From: an uncultured Bacteroidales bacterium
GTDB lineage: Bacteria; Bacteroidota; Bacteroidia; Bacteroidales; Bacteroidaceae
Reading direction: 5' to 3'
Assembly: GCA_902779085.1 (NCBI GenBank)
Contig: CACYZY010000008.1
Span: 1 to 46,200 of the forward strand
Length of the DNA: 46,200 bases
Positions within the stretch are counted from its first letter, which is position 1. Every line of letters begins with the position of its first letter. Below are positions 6,700 through 15,271 of this stretch, piece by piece. The position numbers and the translations under genes were made by a program. The notes below the pieces were generated by a model, which ran no database searches, had not been told where the DNA came from, and worked only from the letters and a program-made list of their open reading frames with translations.

Positions 6700-7077
6700 T
6701 TATTTGCGTTTTGCTTCAACAGGGAATTGACCCATCATAGCACCTTTAGCAGCATTCTCACCATCAAGAGTGAGATATACGTCAATGTTCATACCAGCCA
6801 TAGCTGTATAGAAAGTGAAAGAAATCTCGTCAGCTTTCTCAGTGTTGATGTCTTCGCATTCAATCTTCTCTTCACCCATAGCCTCAGCAGTCATATAACC
6901 TGTGATCTTGCCATCTTTCTCCTCAAACACAATGGTCATCTCTGAGTCACCCATAGGAGTGCTTGCAGTAGCCAACCATGAGCCGATGAAAGGACTCTTC
7001 TGGTCCTGTGCATAAGTATTGTTAGAAACAAACAGCATAGCCATCAGGCAAACCATCATAAATGCAATCTTTTTCAT
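6700..7077 (-). CDS. Small exported protein, stand-alone copy of the N-terminal module of the neighbouring DUF1080 protein
   Basis: This is a protein of 125 residues with a clear signal peptide (MKKIAFMMVCLMAMLFVSNN, cut after TYAQ at about 24). The mature part (about 100 residues) starts KSPFIGSWLATASTPMGDSE and is all-beta in pattern, with alternating hydrophobic residues and GKITGYMTAE. The same module opens the next gene upstream (KSPFIGDWELKAGGPLDG, GKLKGILAAP) and ends in the same way (GQFPVEAKRK against GQYPFEGKRN). I do not know its ligand. A small beta-barrel binding domain is a guess. It follows the fusion gene on the minus strand after a perfect terminator, so it probably has its own promoter; TATCTTCG near 7120 resembles a -7 box. 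Confidence 0.8.
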   Translation of the reverse strand: MKKIAFMMVCLMAMLFVSNNTYAQDQKSPFIGSWLATASTPMGDSEMTIVFEEKDGKITGYMTAEAMGEEKIECEDINTEKADEISFTFYTAMAGMNIDVYLTLDGENAAKGAMMGQFPVEAKRK

Positions 7078-7143
7078 AATGTGTAGTCTTTAAGTTTTTA
7101 ATAGTTTATTAATTCTGTTGCGAAGATAGGCATTAAAAATGAA

Positions 7144-7179
7144 ACTATGGCAAAAAAGAACGAACTTTTTTGCCATAGT
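7144..7179. terminator. Perfect 15-base-pair terminator after the fusion DUF1080 gene
   Basis: ACTATGGCAAAAAAG (7144-7158) and its exact complement (7165-7179) enclose a six-base loop. The arm itself supplies the T run on either strand. A nearly identical hairpin lies at 8462-8499 after the paralogous gene. Confidence 0.82.
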
Positions 7180-7222
7180 GTACTATTCAGAATATCAAAA
7201 GGGAAATATCGACCAATTGATA

Positions 7223-8386
7223 TTACATCTTACGAATCCAGATGTTGCGGAAACTGATACCTGGGCTTGGGTCACCATGGCACTGCAGCAAGATAGGGCC
7301 ATCGCCGTGAGCTTTCACTTGTGGGAAACCGATATATTCGGTAGTACCCAAAATCTCGGTGTGGTTCTGGAGCACAACGCCATTCTGAATAACAGTGATA
7401 TATGGGCGAACCTTATATGTGCCATCAGCATTAAAAACAGGAGCAGAGTAAATAATGTCATACACATTCCACTCACCAGGTTTACGCATTGCGTTTGCCA
7501 GAGGAGGAGTCTGCTTGTAGATAGAACCTGTCATACCATTGACATAAGTATCGTTGTTATAGCAGTCGAGAATCTGTACTTCGTACATGTTCTGGTTATA
7601 TACACCGCTATTACCACGAACCTGACTGGTAAACTTAGCATCCATTTCTGGTACGCACCATTCAATGTGCAGTTGGTAGCTGCTAAACTCTTCCTTGGTT
7701 TGAATATCACCACCACCGTTCTGATAGTCTTTGTTGACAGTCATTGCACCATCTTTAATAATCCACTTAGCAGGAGCTGCTTCCTGAGTACGCATGTTAA
7801 CAGTTACCCAGTTATCAGTCATTGATTTCTCAGTGCCATCAAACAATACAATGGCGTCGGATGGAGCACTAGCTGTAGCTTGGTTACCTGGGGTTACCAC
7901 TTTCGGCTTTGGCGACCAGTATTCAGACATGGTAGGAGTCATGCCGGCACCAATTTTGTCTGAACGTTCTGGTACTGCGTTAGCATTAGCTTGGCTTTGT
8001 GAAAGTTTGCTCATAATATCGTTGTTGCGCTTGCCTTCAAAAGGATATTGGCCAGCCAAAGTACCAGTAAGTGAATTGTTGTCTTTCAGTACCATTGATG
8101 CTTCAACATCTATACCTTGAATACCAAATGAATATTTTAGCTCTTTGGAACTGACAACTTGTATATTACCTAATTCAATTTGGTTTGCTCCTAGAGATGG
8201 AGCTGCAAGAATACCTTTAAGTTTACCGCCATCATCCTTTATCGATAACCCCAAAGTAGCACCATCCAGAGGGCCTCCTGCCTTGAGTTCCCAATCACCG
8301 ATAAATGGACTCTTGTTGTCTTGGGCTTGAGTGGTAGTAAAAAATGCCATCAGCATACAAACCATTATTACTGCAAACTTTTTCAT
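7223..8386 (-). CDS. Exported two-module protein: small beta module + DUF1080 (3-keto-disaccharide hydrolase family)
   Basis: This is a protein of 387 residues. Signal peptide 1-22 (MKKFAVIMVCMLMAFF...TQAQ). Residues 23-120 repeat the module of the small protein encoded just downstream. After a Gln/Asn/Ala linker (121-145), residues 148-387 form a DUF1080/PF06439 domain, a concanavalin-like fold. It has DAIVLFDGTEKSMTDNWV, GGGDIQTKEEFSSYQLHIEW, RGNSGVYNQNMYEVQILDC and GPILLQCHGDPSPGISFRNI. Members act on 3-keto-glycosides or glycans in the periplasm; the substrate here is not known. The last 130 or so residues are identical to the paralog encoded by 8540-9361 although the DNA differs at many silent sites. 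Terminators on both sides suggest a single-gene transcript. Confidence 0.92.
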   Translation of the reverse strand: MKKFAVIMVCMLMAFFTTTQAQDNKSPFIGDWELKAGGPLDGATLGLSIKDDGGKLKGILAAPSLGANQIELGNIQVVSSKELKYSFGIQGIDVEASMVLKDNNSLTGTLAGQYPFEGKRNNDIMSKLSQSQANANAVPERSDKIGAGMTPTMSEYWSPKPKVVTPGNQATASAPSDAIVLFDGTEKSMTDNWVTVNMRTQEAAPAKWIIKDGAMTVNKDYQNGGGDIQTKEEFSSYQLHIEWCVPEMDAKFTSQVRGNSGVYNQNMYEVQILDCYNNDTYVNGMTGSIYKQTPPLANAMRKPGEWNVYDIIYSAPVFNADGTYKVRPYITVIQNGVVLQNHTEILGTTEYIGFPQVKAHGDGPILLQCHGDPSPGISFRNIWIRKM

Positions 8387-8461
8387 AGTTTATTTCTATT
8401 ATGAGTTATTAATCCGTTTTGTTGTTTTTGGCTAGTAGTGTGAAGTACTAGGTTTATGATG

Positions 8462-8499
8462 AAACAATGGCAAAAAAGAATCCTTTTTTGCCATTGTTT
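8462..8499. terminator. Perfect 17-base-pair terminator between the two DUF1080 genes
   Basis: AAACAATGGCAAAAAAG (8462-8478) and CTTTTTTGCCATTGTTT (8483-8499) are complementary throughout, with a four-base loop. It resembles the hairpin at 7144-7179 in sequence, so it was probably copied with the gene. Confidence 0.85.
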
Positions 8500-8539
8500 T
8501 TATTAGGATATCATCAAGGAAGTATTGCTCCCTTTGATA

Positions 8540-9361
8540 TTACATCTTACGAATCCAGATGTTACGGAAGCTGATGCCTGGACTTGGGTCACCATGGCAC
8601 TGCAACAAGATAGGGCCATCGCCATGAGCCTTCACCTGTGGGAAACCGATATATTCAGTAGTACCCAAAATCTCGGTGTGGTTCTGCAGTACAACGCCAT
8701 TCTGGATAACCGTGATATATGGGCGTACCTTATATGTACCGTCAGCGTTGAATACTGGAGCTGAATAAATGATGTCATAAACATTCCATTCGCCTGGTTT
8801 GCGCATAGCGTTTGCCAAAGGAGGAGTCTGTTTGTAGATAGAACCAGTCATACCGTTAACATATGTATCGTTGTTGTAGCAGTCGAGAATCTGCACCTCA
8901 TACATGTTCTGGTTATAAACGCCACTGTTACCACGAGTCTGGCTAGTAAACTTAGCATCCATTTCTGGTACGCACCATTCGATGTGCAACTGGTAGCTGC
9001 CAAACTCTTCTTTAGTCTGGATATCGCCACCACCATTCTGGTAGTCTTTATTCACTGTCATCACGCCGTCTTTAACAATCCATTTAGCTGGGTTCACTGT
9101 ACCAGTACGCATATTCTTGGTTACCCAGTTGTCGGTCATTGACTTCTCAGTACCGTCGAACAATACGATGGCATCAGATGGAGCACCTGCAGTAGCTTGA
9201 TTGCCAGGAGTAACCACCTTTGGTTTTGGTGACCAGTATTCAGACATGGTAGGAGTCATGCCCACACCAATCTTGTCATTACGAACATCTTGCTGAGGCT
9301 GCTGAGCGAATGCCATACCGCAAGCCAAAGCGAAAATACTTAATACAAATAGTTTCTTCAT
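8540..9361 (-). CDS. Exported DUF1080 protein (3-keto-disaccharide hydrolase family)
   Basis: This is a protein of 273 residues. Signal peptide 1-20 (MKKLFVLSIFALACGMAFAQ), short Gln-rich linker, then one DUF1080 domain from about residue 35 (MTPTMSEYWSPKPKVVTPGN) to the end (FRNIWIRKM). All landmarks of the paralog are kept (VLFDGTEKSMTDNW, RGNSGVYNQNMYEVQILDC, CHGDPSPGISFRN). The small beta module present in the 387-residue paralog is absent. DUF1080 proteins are periplasmic or surface enzymes linked to breakdown of keto-sugars and plant or host glycosides. The Bacteroidetes-type -7 box TACATTTG (9419-9412, minus) lies 50 bases before the start. Tandem duplication with the 7223-8386 gene is evident. 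Confidence 0.93.
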   Translation of the reverse strand: MKKLFVLSIFALACGMAFAQQPQQDVRNDKIGVGMTPTMSEYWSPKPKVVTPGNQATAGAPSDAIVLFDGTEKSMTDNWVTKNMRTGTVNPAKWIVKDGVMTVNKDYQNGGGDIQTKEEFGSYQLHIEWCVPEMDAKFTSQTRGNSGVYNQNMYEVQILDCYNNDTYVNGMTGSIYKQTPPLANAMRKPGEWNVYDIIYSAPVFNADGTYKVRPYITVIQNGVVLQNHTEILGTTEYIGFPQVKAHGDGPILLQCHGDPSPGISFRNIWIRKM

Positions 9362-9463
9362 GGTTTTATTAATTTTAAATTAAACAAAATCTTTTGGAAT
9401 AAATACCACCACAAATGTATGAAAAAAAGTAATAGCATTTACATATTATGAATAAAAAATGTG

Positions 9464-9471
9464 TATTTTTG
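9464..9471 (+). promoter_or_regulatory. -7 box of the M28 peptidase promoter
   Basis: TATTTTTG matches TAnnTTTG. A TTTA (9438-9441) lies 22 bases upstream as a near -33 box. The start codon 9501 follows after 29 bases. Confidence 0.55.
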
Positions 9472-9500
9472 GCAAGACTATTATATAAATGAGTGTATAT

Positions 9501-11015
9501 ATGAGAAAAAATGTACTATTGGGTGTTATTATGATCATAATGGCACAAGTGGTAGCGATTGGTCAGTCAAGCCAGCAGGTAGTGCCGACACCTCAACAGA
9601 AAGCAATGTATGCGACCTCAACCAGTGATTTGCAAGAGTGGATGGCATACCTTACTTCAGAGGAGTGCAGGGGACGTTTGACTGGGGACATTGGTTTCCA
9701 AAGAGCAGCTCAATATGCTGCAGATCTTTTTAAAGAATGGGGTTTGGAACCAGGTGGTGACAATGGCACTTACTTTCAGAACTTCGATCATCCGTATGTG
9801 ATGCCGCAGGAGGGTGGCTATTTCACATTGTATCTACCTCAGGGAGACCAGTGGATTACTAAGCAGTATGACTATCCAGACCATTATATGGTAGGTGGTA
9901 CCTCAGATACAGGTTTTTTACAGCAGCTGGACTTAGTGTATGTAGGCTATGGTATCACGGCTCCAGAGCTAGACTATGACTCTTACAAGGGCGTGGATGT
10001 GAAGGGTAAGATTGTGGTGTGTGAGCGCGATGTTCCTTACCAAGGACAAGACCCAACATTGCAGAAAGCTTGGATGCCTTATCAGTATCATAACTTCAAG
10101 ATGACTAACGCCACAAAACATGGCGCAGCAGGAATGTTGTATATATCAACGGCAGGTAATCCTAATCCTGGCTATAACAAGAACTTTGTGTATTGCAACG
10201 TAAGCGATAGTGTGGCAAGAGACATCTTCTCTGGTACTGGTAAGGATTATGTGAAGGTAAAGGCAGAAATGAACAAGACTTTGAGGCCTAATTCTTTTGC
10301 TATCAATAAGAAGGCTGACATCAAGGCTATCACCGAATGGCATCCAGAAGGGAAAGGCTGTAATGTGGTGGGCATCTTGCGTGGAACAGACCCGACTTTG
10401 GCTCCTGAATACGTAACGATAGGCGCTCATCTTGACCATATCGGCCTGCAACCTTACCTCTGTCCTGGTGCGCAGGATAATGCTTCTGGCAGTATCATCA
10501 TTATGGGTACCGCCAAGGCGGTGGCTACCTCTGGCTATAAACCTCGTAGAACTCTGGTGTTTACCTTGTTCGGCGGTGAAGAGACAGGTTTAATTGGTAG
10601 TGACTTTATGGCCAACCATCCTATTATGGATCAGAATAACCATAAGTTATTGATTAATATTGACTGCTTGGCAGCTGGCTATGGCATGGGTGTGAGGATT
10701 GCCAGAAAGCATGGCTCACTATTTAACCTCTTCAAATCGACGATGGAACGTAGTGTGAATCGTCCGTTCAGAGAGGCATTGGGTAGGGATGAGATTGTAA
10801 CCCGTCCACGGACAGATGAAGCCAACTTCTTTGTAAAAGGAGTGCCTACGGCAGCTCCATTTGCTTTTGGCTCAACAGTGAGAATCCCATATCATGTGCC
10901 TGGTGATACGATGGACTACATTGACTTTGACCTTTCACACGATGCCGTTCGCTGGATGGCGTTGACGATGATGGAACTTGGTAATATAGACAAAATAGAA
11001 GCTAAAGCAAGATAA
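9501..11015 (+). CDS. Exported M28-family zinc aminopeptidase
   Basis: This is a protein of 504 residues from ATG 9501, chosen because it starts the signal peptide MRKNVLLGVIMIIMAQVVAIG; an ATG at 9489 adds MSVY. After an N-terminal segment with ECRGRLTGDIGFQRAAQYAA, a PA-like insert follows (VYVGYGITAPELDYDSYKGV, then GKIVVCERDVP, GAAGMLYIS). The M28 catalytic part carries the expected di-zinc ligands: GAHLDHIG (His, Asp), GAQDNASG (bridging Asp), FGGEETGLIGS (catalytic Glu Glu), an Asp in LLINIDCL, and YHVPGDTMDYID (last His). Members release N-terminal residues from peptides in the periplasm. It stands alone between divergent genes and ends in a bidirectional terminator. Confidence 0.94.
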   Translation: MRKNVLLGVIMIIMAQVVAIGQSSQQVVPTPQQKAMYATSTSDLQEWMAYLTSEECRGRLTGDIGFQRAAQYAADLFKEWGLEPGGDNGTYFQNFDHPYVMPQEGGYFTLYLPQGDQWITKQYDYPDHYMVGGTSDTGFLQQLDLVYVGYGITAPELDYDSYKGVDVKGKIVVCERDVPYQGQDPTLQKAWMPYQYHNFKMTNATKHGAAGMLYISTAGNPNPGYNKNFVYCNVSDSVARDIFSGTGKDYVKVKAEMNKTLRPNSFAINKKADIKAITEWHPEGKGCNVVGILRGTDPTLAPEYVTIGAHLDHIGLQPYLCPGAQDNASGSIIIMGTAKAVATSGYKPRRTLVFTLFGGEETGLIGSDFMANHPIMDQNNHKLLINIDCLAAGYGMGVRIARKHGSLFNLFKSTMERSVNRPFREALGRDEIVTRPRTDEANFFVKGVPTAAPFAFGSTVRIPYHVPGDTMDYIDFDLSHDAVRWMALTMMELGNIDKIEAKAR

Positions 11016-11021
11016 AAAAAG

Positions 11022-11047
11022 TAAGGGGATGTGAAAACATCCCCTTA
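11022..11047. terminator. Bidirectional terminator between the peptidase and rpiB
   Basis: TAAGGGGATGT (11022-11032) and ACATCCCCTTA (11037-11047) form an 11-pair stem with a GAAA loop. T-rich tails follow on plus (TTTATT) and minus (CTTTTTTTATC), so it serves both converging genes. Confidence 0.9.
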
Positions 11048-11051
11048 TTTA

Positions 11052-11495
11052 TTATACTGTTCCTGGAATAGGAATTTTGTCAATCCTGCGTTGATGACGG
11101 CCACCCTCAAACTCCTTGTCGAAGTATTCAGCCAGAATCTTATCTGCATCATATAGAGATACGAAGCGTCCAGGGATAGCCAATACATTGGCATTGTTGT
11201 GCTGACGTACCAGACGAGCAACCTCGCGATTCCAGCATAGACCTGCACGTACCTTGGGGTACTTGTTAAGGGTCATGCTGATACCATTACCCGTACCACA
11301 TACGGCTATACCTTCATCTACTTCGCCGTTCTGGATGGCCTGGCCCAATTTGTGGGCAAAGTCGGGATAGTCACAACTCTCGCTAGTATATGTTCCGTAA
11401 TCCACAAAGTCCATGCCTCTTCCTTTTAACCACTCTTTCACATGTTCTTTCATGTCAAAGCCGGCATGATCGGAACAGAGTCCAATTTTCTTCAT
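11052..11495 (-). CDS. rpiB: Ribose-5-phosphate isomerase B
   Basis: This is a protein of 147 residues, the family's usual length. It interconverts ribose 5-phosphate and ribulose 5-phosphate in the non-oxidative pentose phosphate pathway. Visible motifs: IGLCSDHAGFDMKEHV at the N-terminus, FVDYGTYTSESCDYPDFA, and the active-site loop VCGTGNGISMTLNKYPKVRA with its catalytic Cys; AGLCWNREVARLVRQHNNAN and PGRFVS follow. It is the last gene of the pentose island, 55 bases after transketolase, with a hairpin between them (11514-11539). Together these two move pentose phosphates made from arabinose into central metabolism. Confidence 0.96.
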   Translation of the reverse strand: MKKIGLCSDHAGFDMKEHVKEWLKGRGMDFVDYGTYTSESCDYPDFAHKLGQAIQNGEVDEGIAVCGTGNGISMTLNKYPKVRAGLCWNREVARLVRQHNNANVLAIPGRFVSLYDADKILAEYFDKEFEGGRHQRRIDKIPIPGTV

Positions 11496-11513
11496 AATTG
11501 TCAGTTTATTATG

Positions 11514-11539
11514 AGAAACGGAGCTTATGCCCCGTTTCT
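11514..11539. promoter_or_regulatory. Hairpin between tkt and rpiB
   Basis: AGAAACGG (11514-11521) pairs with CCGTTTCT (11532-11539). On the coding (minus) strand no T run follows, so it is not a standard terminator. It may shape mRNA stability or partial termination. Confidence 0.4.
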
Positions 11540-11550
11540 TTTAGATTAAT

Positions 11551-13563
11551 TTATAACATCATCTCTTTCACCTGACGATAAATATTATCGGCAGTAAAGC
11601 CCAATTTTTCGTCAAGCACCTTGTAAGGAGCTGAAAAGCCAAAACTCTCCATACCCCAGATCTTGGCGTTGTTACCAACTAGTCCGGCGATGGTGATAGG
11701 CAGTCCTGCAGTGAGACCAAATTTCTTCAGGCGAGTAGGGATGATTGACTCCTGATAAGCTACAGGCTGGTCATGGAACTTGCCCTCTGACGGAGCAGAA
11801 ACTACGCGTACCTTCACACCATCGATACGTAATAGCTTGGCTGCTGCCATGAGGGTAGATACTTCAGAACCGGAAGCCACCAGTACCACATCAGGATTCT
11901 TGTCTGAACCAGCTACGATGTAAGCACCCTTCATGGCTTCTTCATAGTCGTTGTTTGCAGGTAAACTCTCAATATTTTGGCGAGAGAGGATAAGCCCCGT
12001 TGGACTGTCGATATTCTCCATGGCCATGCGCCAAGCTACCGTTGTCTCGTCAGCATCGGCAGGACGCAAAACTAACATAGAATTCTTGCCACTATGGTTC
12101 TTCAGACGTTCCATCAGTCGCAGTTGTGCCTCTTGTTCCACTGGTTGGTGGGTAGGACCGTCTTCGCCAACGCGGAAAGCATCGTGCGTCCATATGAACT
12201 TGATAGGTATCTGCATCAAAGCAGCCATACGGATGGCAGGCTTCATATAGTCAGAGAATACGAAGAAGGTTGCACAAGCAGGTATCACACCTCCGTGCAT
12301 CCACATACCCATCATGATGCAGGTCATGGTAAGTTCTGCAACACCAGCCTGGAAGAAAGCACCACTGAAGTCGCCTTTCTTAAACGCATGTGTCTTTTTC
12401 AAGAAACCGTCTGTCTTATCAGAGTTGCTTAGGTCAGCTGACGAAACAACCATGTTGCCTACCTGCTCTGCCAATACGCCCAACACCGTAGCCGATGCAT
12501 TACGGGTAGCCACATCTTTCTTTTGCTGAACTTTCATCCAATCGATCTTTGGTGCCTTGCCAGAGAAGTAGATATCCAGCTTTTTCGCCAACTCTGGGTT
12601 TTCCTTGGCCCAAGCAGTATGCTGAGCACGTTTTTCTGCCACAATCTGACGAAGCTCGGCATTGCGCTTAGCATACAACTCTGCCACCTCAGGATTAACC
12701 TTGAATGGGTCGGCTGGGTCACCTCCTAAGTTCTTGATGGTGTTGATATAGGCATCTCCACCCAAAGGAGCACCATGGGTAGCACAACATGCCTCATAAC
12801 TTGTGTTGTCTGCACGACGGGCACCTTTGCCCATGATAGTATGTCCAATGATAAGGGTAGGGCGTTCTTTTTCTGCCTTTGCCTCTGTCAGAGCTTGACG
12901 AATGGCATCCACGTCATTACCGTCTATGCTGATTACTTTCCAGCCCCAAGCCTCATATTTCTTGGCAGTATCTTCTGTCGTTACATCTACTGTCTCGGTA
13001 GAAAGCTGTACATCATTGGCGTCGTAGAACATGATAAGGTTGTCCAACCCCAAGGTTCCTGCCACACGGCCTGCACCTTGTGATATTTCTTCTTGGATAC
13101 CTCCATCTGATATATAGGCATAGATGGTATGGTTCATTACATCGCCAAAACGTGCCTGCAAGAATTTAGCAGCAATCGCCGCGCCAACAGCATAAGTATG
13201 TCCCTGACCTAATGGACCTGAGGTGTTTTCAATACCACGTTGTAGGTTACGCTCTGGATGTCCATGTGTTGGACTACCCCACTGACGGAACTCTTTCAGT
13301 TCGTCCATGCTGAAACGCCCTTTCAGCATAAGTTGCGCATACAGCATGGGTGACATGTGGCCCGGGTCCAGATAGAAACGATCACGAGACATCCATGCGC
13401 CATCGTCAGGATCGTCGATAAGGAACTCAGAGAAGAGCACATTGATAAAGTCTGCACCACCCATGGCACCGCCTGGATGGCCTGATTTAGCTTTTTCTAC
13501 CATTGATGCAGCCAAGATACGAATATTATCAGCTGCCCGATTCATTAGATTCTTGTCATTCAT
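11551..13563 (-). CDS. tkt: Transketolase
   Basis: This is a protein of 670 residues, full length for the family. It moves two-carbon units between ketose and aldose phosphates with thiamine diphosphate. Motifs: KSGHPGGAMGGADF near the N-terminus, GPLGQGHTYAVGAAIAAK, the ThDP/Mg site ISDGGIQEEISQGAGR ending in FYDANDVQ, then in the pyrimidine domain [20 protein letters not shown] and VLRPADADET. It follows the arabinofuranosidase gene by 75 bases, but a strong promoter of its own lies in that gap (13585-13615). So it can be made both with the arabinose genes and without arabinose. It takes D-xylulose 5-phosphate, the end product of the ara enzymes. Confidence 0.97.
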   Translation of the reverse strand: MNDKNLMNRAADNIRILAASMVEKAKSGHPGGAMGGADFINVLFSEFLIDDPDDGAWMSRDRFYLDPGHMSPMLYAQLMLKGRFSMDELKEFRQWGSPTHGHPERNLQRGIENTSGPLGQGHTYAVGAAIAAKFLQARFGDVMNHTIYAYISDGGIQEEISQGAGRVAGTLGLDNLIMFYDANDVQLSTETVDVTTEDTAKKYEAWGWKVISIDGNDVDAIRQALTEAKAEKERPTLIIGHTIMGKGARRADNTSYEACCATHGAPLGGDAYINTIKNLGGDPADPFKVNPEVAELYAKRNAELRQIVAEKRAQHTAWAKENPELAKKLDIYFSGKAPKIDWMKVQQKKDVATRNASATVLGVLAEQVGNMVVSSADLSNSDKTDGFLKKTHAFKKGDFSGAFFQAGVAELTMTCIMMGMWMHGGVIPACATFFVFSDYMKPAIRMAALMQIPIKFIWTHDAFRVGEDGPTHQPVEQEAQLRLMERLKNHSGKNSMLVLRPADADETTVAWRMAMENIDSPTGLILSRQNIESLPANNDYEEAMKGAYIVAGSDKNPDVVLVASGSEVSTLMAAAKLLRIDGVKVRVVSAPSEGKFHDQPVAYQESIIPTRLKKFGLTAGLPITIAGLVGNNAKIWGMESFGFSAPYKVLDEKLGFTADNIYRQVKEMML

Positions 13564-13584
13564 ATCTGATTATTTTATTTTTTG

Positions 13585-13615
13585 CAAAGTTAAGAATAAT
13601 CAAATGCAGAACAAA
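13585..13615 (-). promoter_or_regulatory. Promoter of tkt-rpiB
   Basis: On the minus strand TTTG (13615-13612), 19 bases, then TAACTTTG (13592-13585) fits the Bacteroidetes consensus TTTG-N19-TAnnTTTG exactly. The tkt start is 22 bases further. Confidence 0.8.
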
Positions 13616-13638
13616 ATATGTCTACATGTTTTTTCCAA

Positions 13639-15180
13639 TCATTGCAACTCCAAGGTGACGATAGATTTAGCTGGTAGTTTCACTTTCAGTGTATTACCAC
13701 TCATGGTAGCACCATTGAACATTGCAGGCTTTACAAGGTCAGGCTTGTCAAAGGTGTTGTGGTCAGTGATACTAGCTGACGTAAGTATCTCACCTATTAC
13801 CTTCTTGGCGTCTACGCCTTGCAGGCTGATAGATACTTCTTGCGCATTCTGCAAATCTACATTTGATAAAGAAATGTGTATTTTACCTTGTTGGTCGCGA
13901 GATGCTGTGCCACTGATCATTGGGATGGTGCGGTTCCCGTCCACTTTCTTAGTGGCTGTTTGGATGTCCAGAGGCAGATAAGTAGCGTCCTGATGAACAT
14001 TATACATACGGAATACATGGTAAGTGGGGGTGAGTGTCATCTTTTGTCCACTTGTTAGTATCATGGATTGCAACACGTTCACTACCTGAGCAATATTGGC
14101 CATCTTCAGGCGGTCGGTATATTTATGGAATATGTCGAAAGTGAGTGATGCAACAAATGCATCTCTCAGCGAGTTCTGTTGGAACAAGTGACCTGGGTTT
14201 GTGCCAGGTTCTACATCCCACCAGGTACCCCACTCGTCAAGCATCAGCGCAACACGTTTGTTTGGGTCGTAGAAATCCATGATAGAAATATGACGTTTGA
14301 TGACATCCTCTATTTCACGGCATTTTCCTAAGGTCCAATAGAATTCGTCGTCATTGAACTTAGTGGCAGAGCCTTTGCTGCCGTTCCATCCCAACACGGT
14401 ATAATAATGGAGGGAGAGACCATCCATGCGGTTGCCCACATTCTCCATCAACACCTTGGTCCAGTTATAGTCGTAGTCGCTGGCACCACTGGCAATCTTG
14501 AACAGGCGATTGCCATCGTAGTTGCGGCAATAGGTCGCATAACGGCGATATACATCGGAATAAAACTCTGGTCGCATGCTGCCACCACATCCCCAACTTT
14601 CGTTGCCTACACCTAAATATTTCACTCTCCAGGCATGGTCGCGGCCATTCTGACGACGCAGACGAGCCATAGGAGAGTCACCCTCAGAGGTAATGTATTC
14701 TACCCACTTTGCCAATTCTTCCACTGTGCCGCTGCCCACGTTGCCACTGATGTAAGGCTCCGTGCCTAACAACTCGCAGAGGTTCAGGAACTCATTGGTA
14801 CCAAAACTGTTGTCTTCAATGGTACCACCCCAGTTGTTATTCACCATTTTTGGACGGTTTTCTTTTGGACCGATGCCATCCATCCAGTGGTATTCGTCAG
14901 CGAAGCAGCCTCCTGGCCAACGCAAAACAGGTACTTTGAGGGCTTTCAGTGCATTCAGAACATCTGTTCGGTATCCTTTGGTATTAGGAATGTCGGAACC
15001 TTCACCTACCCACAAACCACCATAGATACAGGACCCTAAGTGCTCAGCGAATTGTCCATAAATCTCCTTGGGAATAATTTGCTGACCTTGGTCAGCATGA
15101 AGGGTGGCGGTAGTCTGAGCATTAGCCATTGACAGTATGCCAACTAAAAATATCAATGATAATAACGACTTGTTTCTCAT
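13639..15180 (-). CDS. Exported alpha-L-arabinofuranosidase, glycoside hydrolase family 51
   Basis: This is a protein of 513 residues from ATG 15180, chosen because [21 protein letters not shown] is a clean signal peptide; the frame also runs 25 codons further upstream. It removes arabinofuranosyl side chains from arabinan or arabinoxylan fragments. GH51 motifs: [34 protein letters not shown], the acid/base in [10 protein letters not shown] (Glu 194), SLHYYT, and the nucleophile in [14 protein letters not shown] (Glu 316). A C-terminal beta domain follows ([18 protein letters not shown]). The signal peptide places it in the periplasm, while many GH51 enzymes are cytosolic. It lies after the kinase gene, and arabinose it frees is the substrate of the operon. 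Confidence 0.95.
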   Translation of the reverse strand: MRNKSLLSLIFLVGILSMANAQTTATLHADQGQQIIPKEIYGQFAEHLGSCIYGGLWVGEGSDIPNTKGYRTDVLNALKALKVPVLRWPGGCFADEYHWMDGIGPKENRPKMVNNNWGGTIEDNSFGTNEFLNLCELLGTEPYISGNVGSGTVEELAKWVEYITSEGDSPMARLRRQNGRDHAWRVKYLGVGNESWGCGGSMRPEFYSDVYRRYATYCRNYDGNRLFKIASGASDYDYNWTKVLMENVGNRMDGLSLHYYTVLGWNGSKGSATKFNDDEFYWTLGKCREIEDVIKRHISIMDFYDPNKRVALMLDEWGTWWDVEPGTNPGHLFQQNSLRDAFVASLTFDIFHKYTDRLKMANIAQVVNVLQSMILTSGQKMTLTPTYHVFRMYNVHQDATYLPLDIQTATKKVDGNRTIPMISGTASRDQQGKIHISLSNVDLQNAQEVSISLQGVDAKKVIGEILTSASITDHNTFDKPDLVKPAMFNGATMSGNTLKVKLPAKSIVTLELQ

Positions 15181-15271
15181 AAAATCAATATTAAAAGTTA
15201 ATGAATTCACCATACACCCTCCAGCTTTGAAGTCCCTTCTTCTTAAGGGGTACAAAAAGGTGTACTTTGTT

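Noticed and set aside
7139-7825. Plus-strand frame of 228 codons opposite the fusion DUF1080 gene
   Set aside because: Starts in a terminator and lies wholly opposite a gene with a firm family; a similar shadow lies opposite the paralog.
15181-15255. Longer start for the arabinofuranosidase
   Set aside because: Would put 25 residues before a clean signal peptide.
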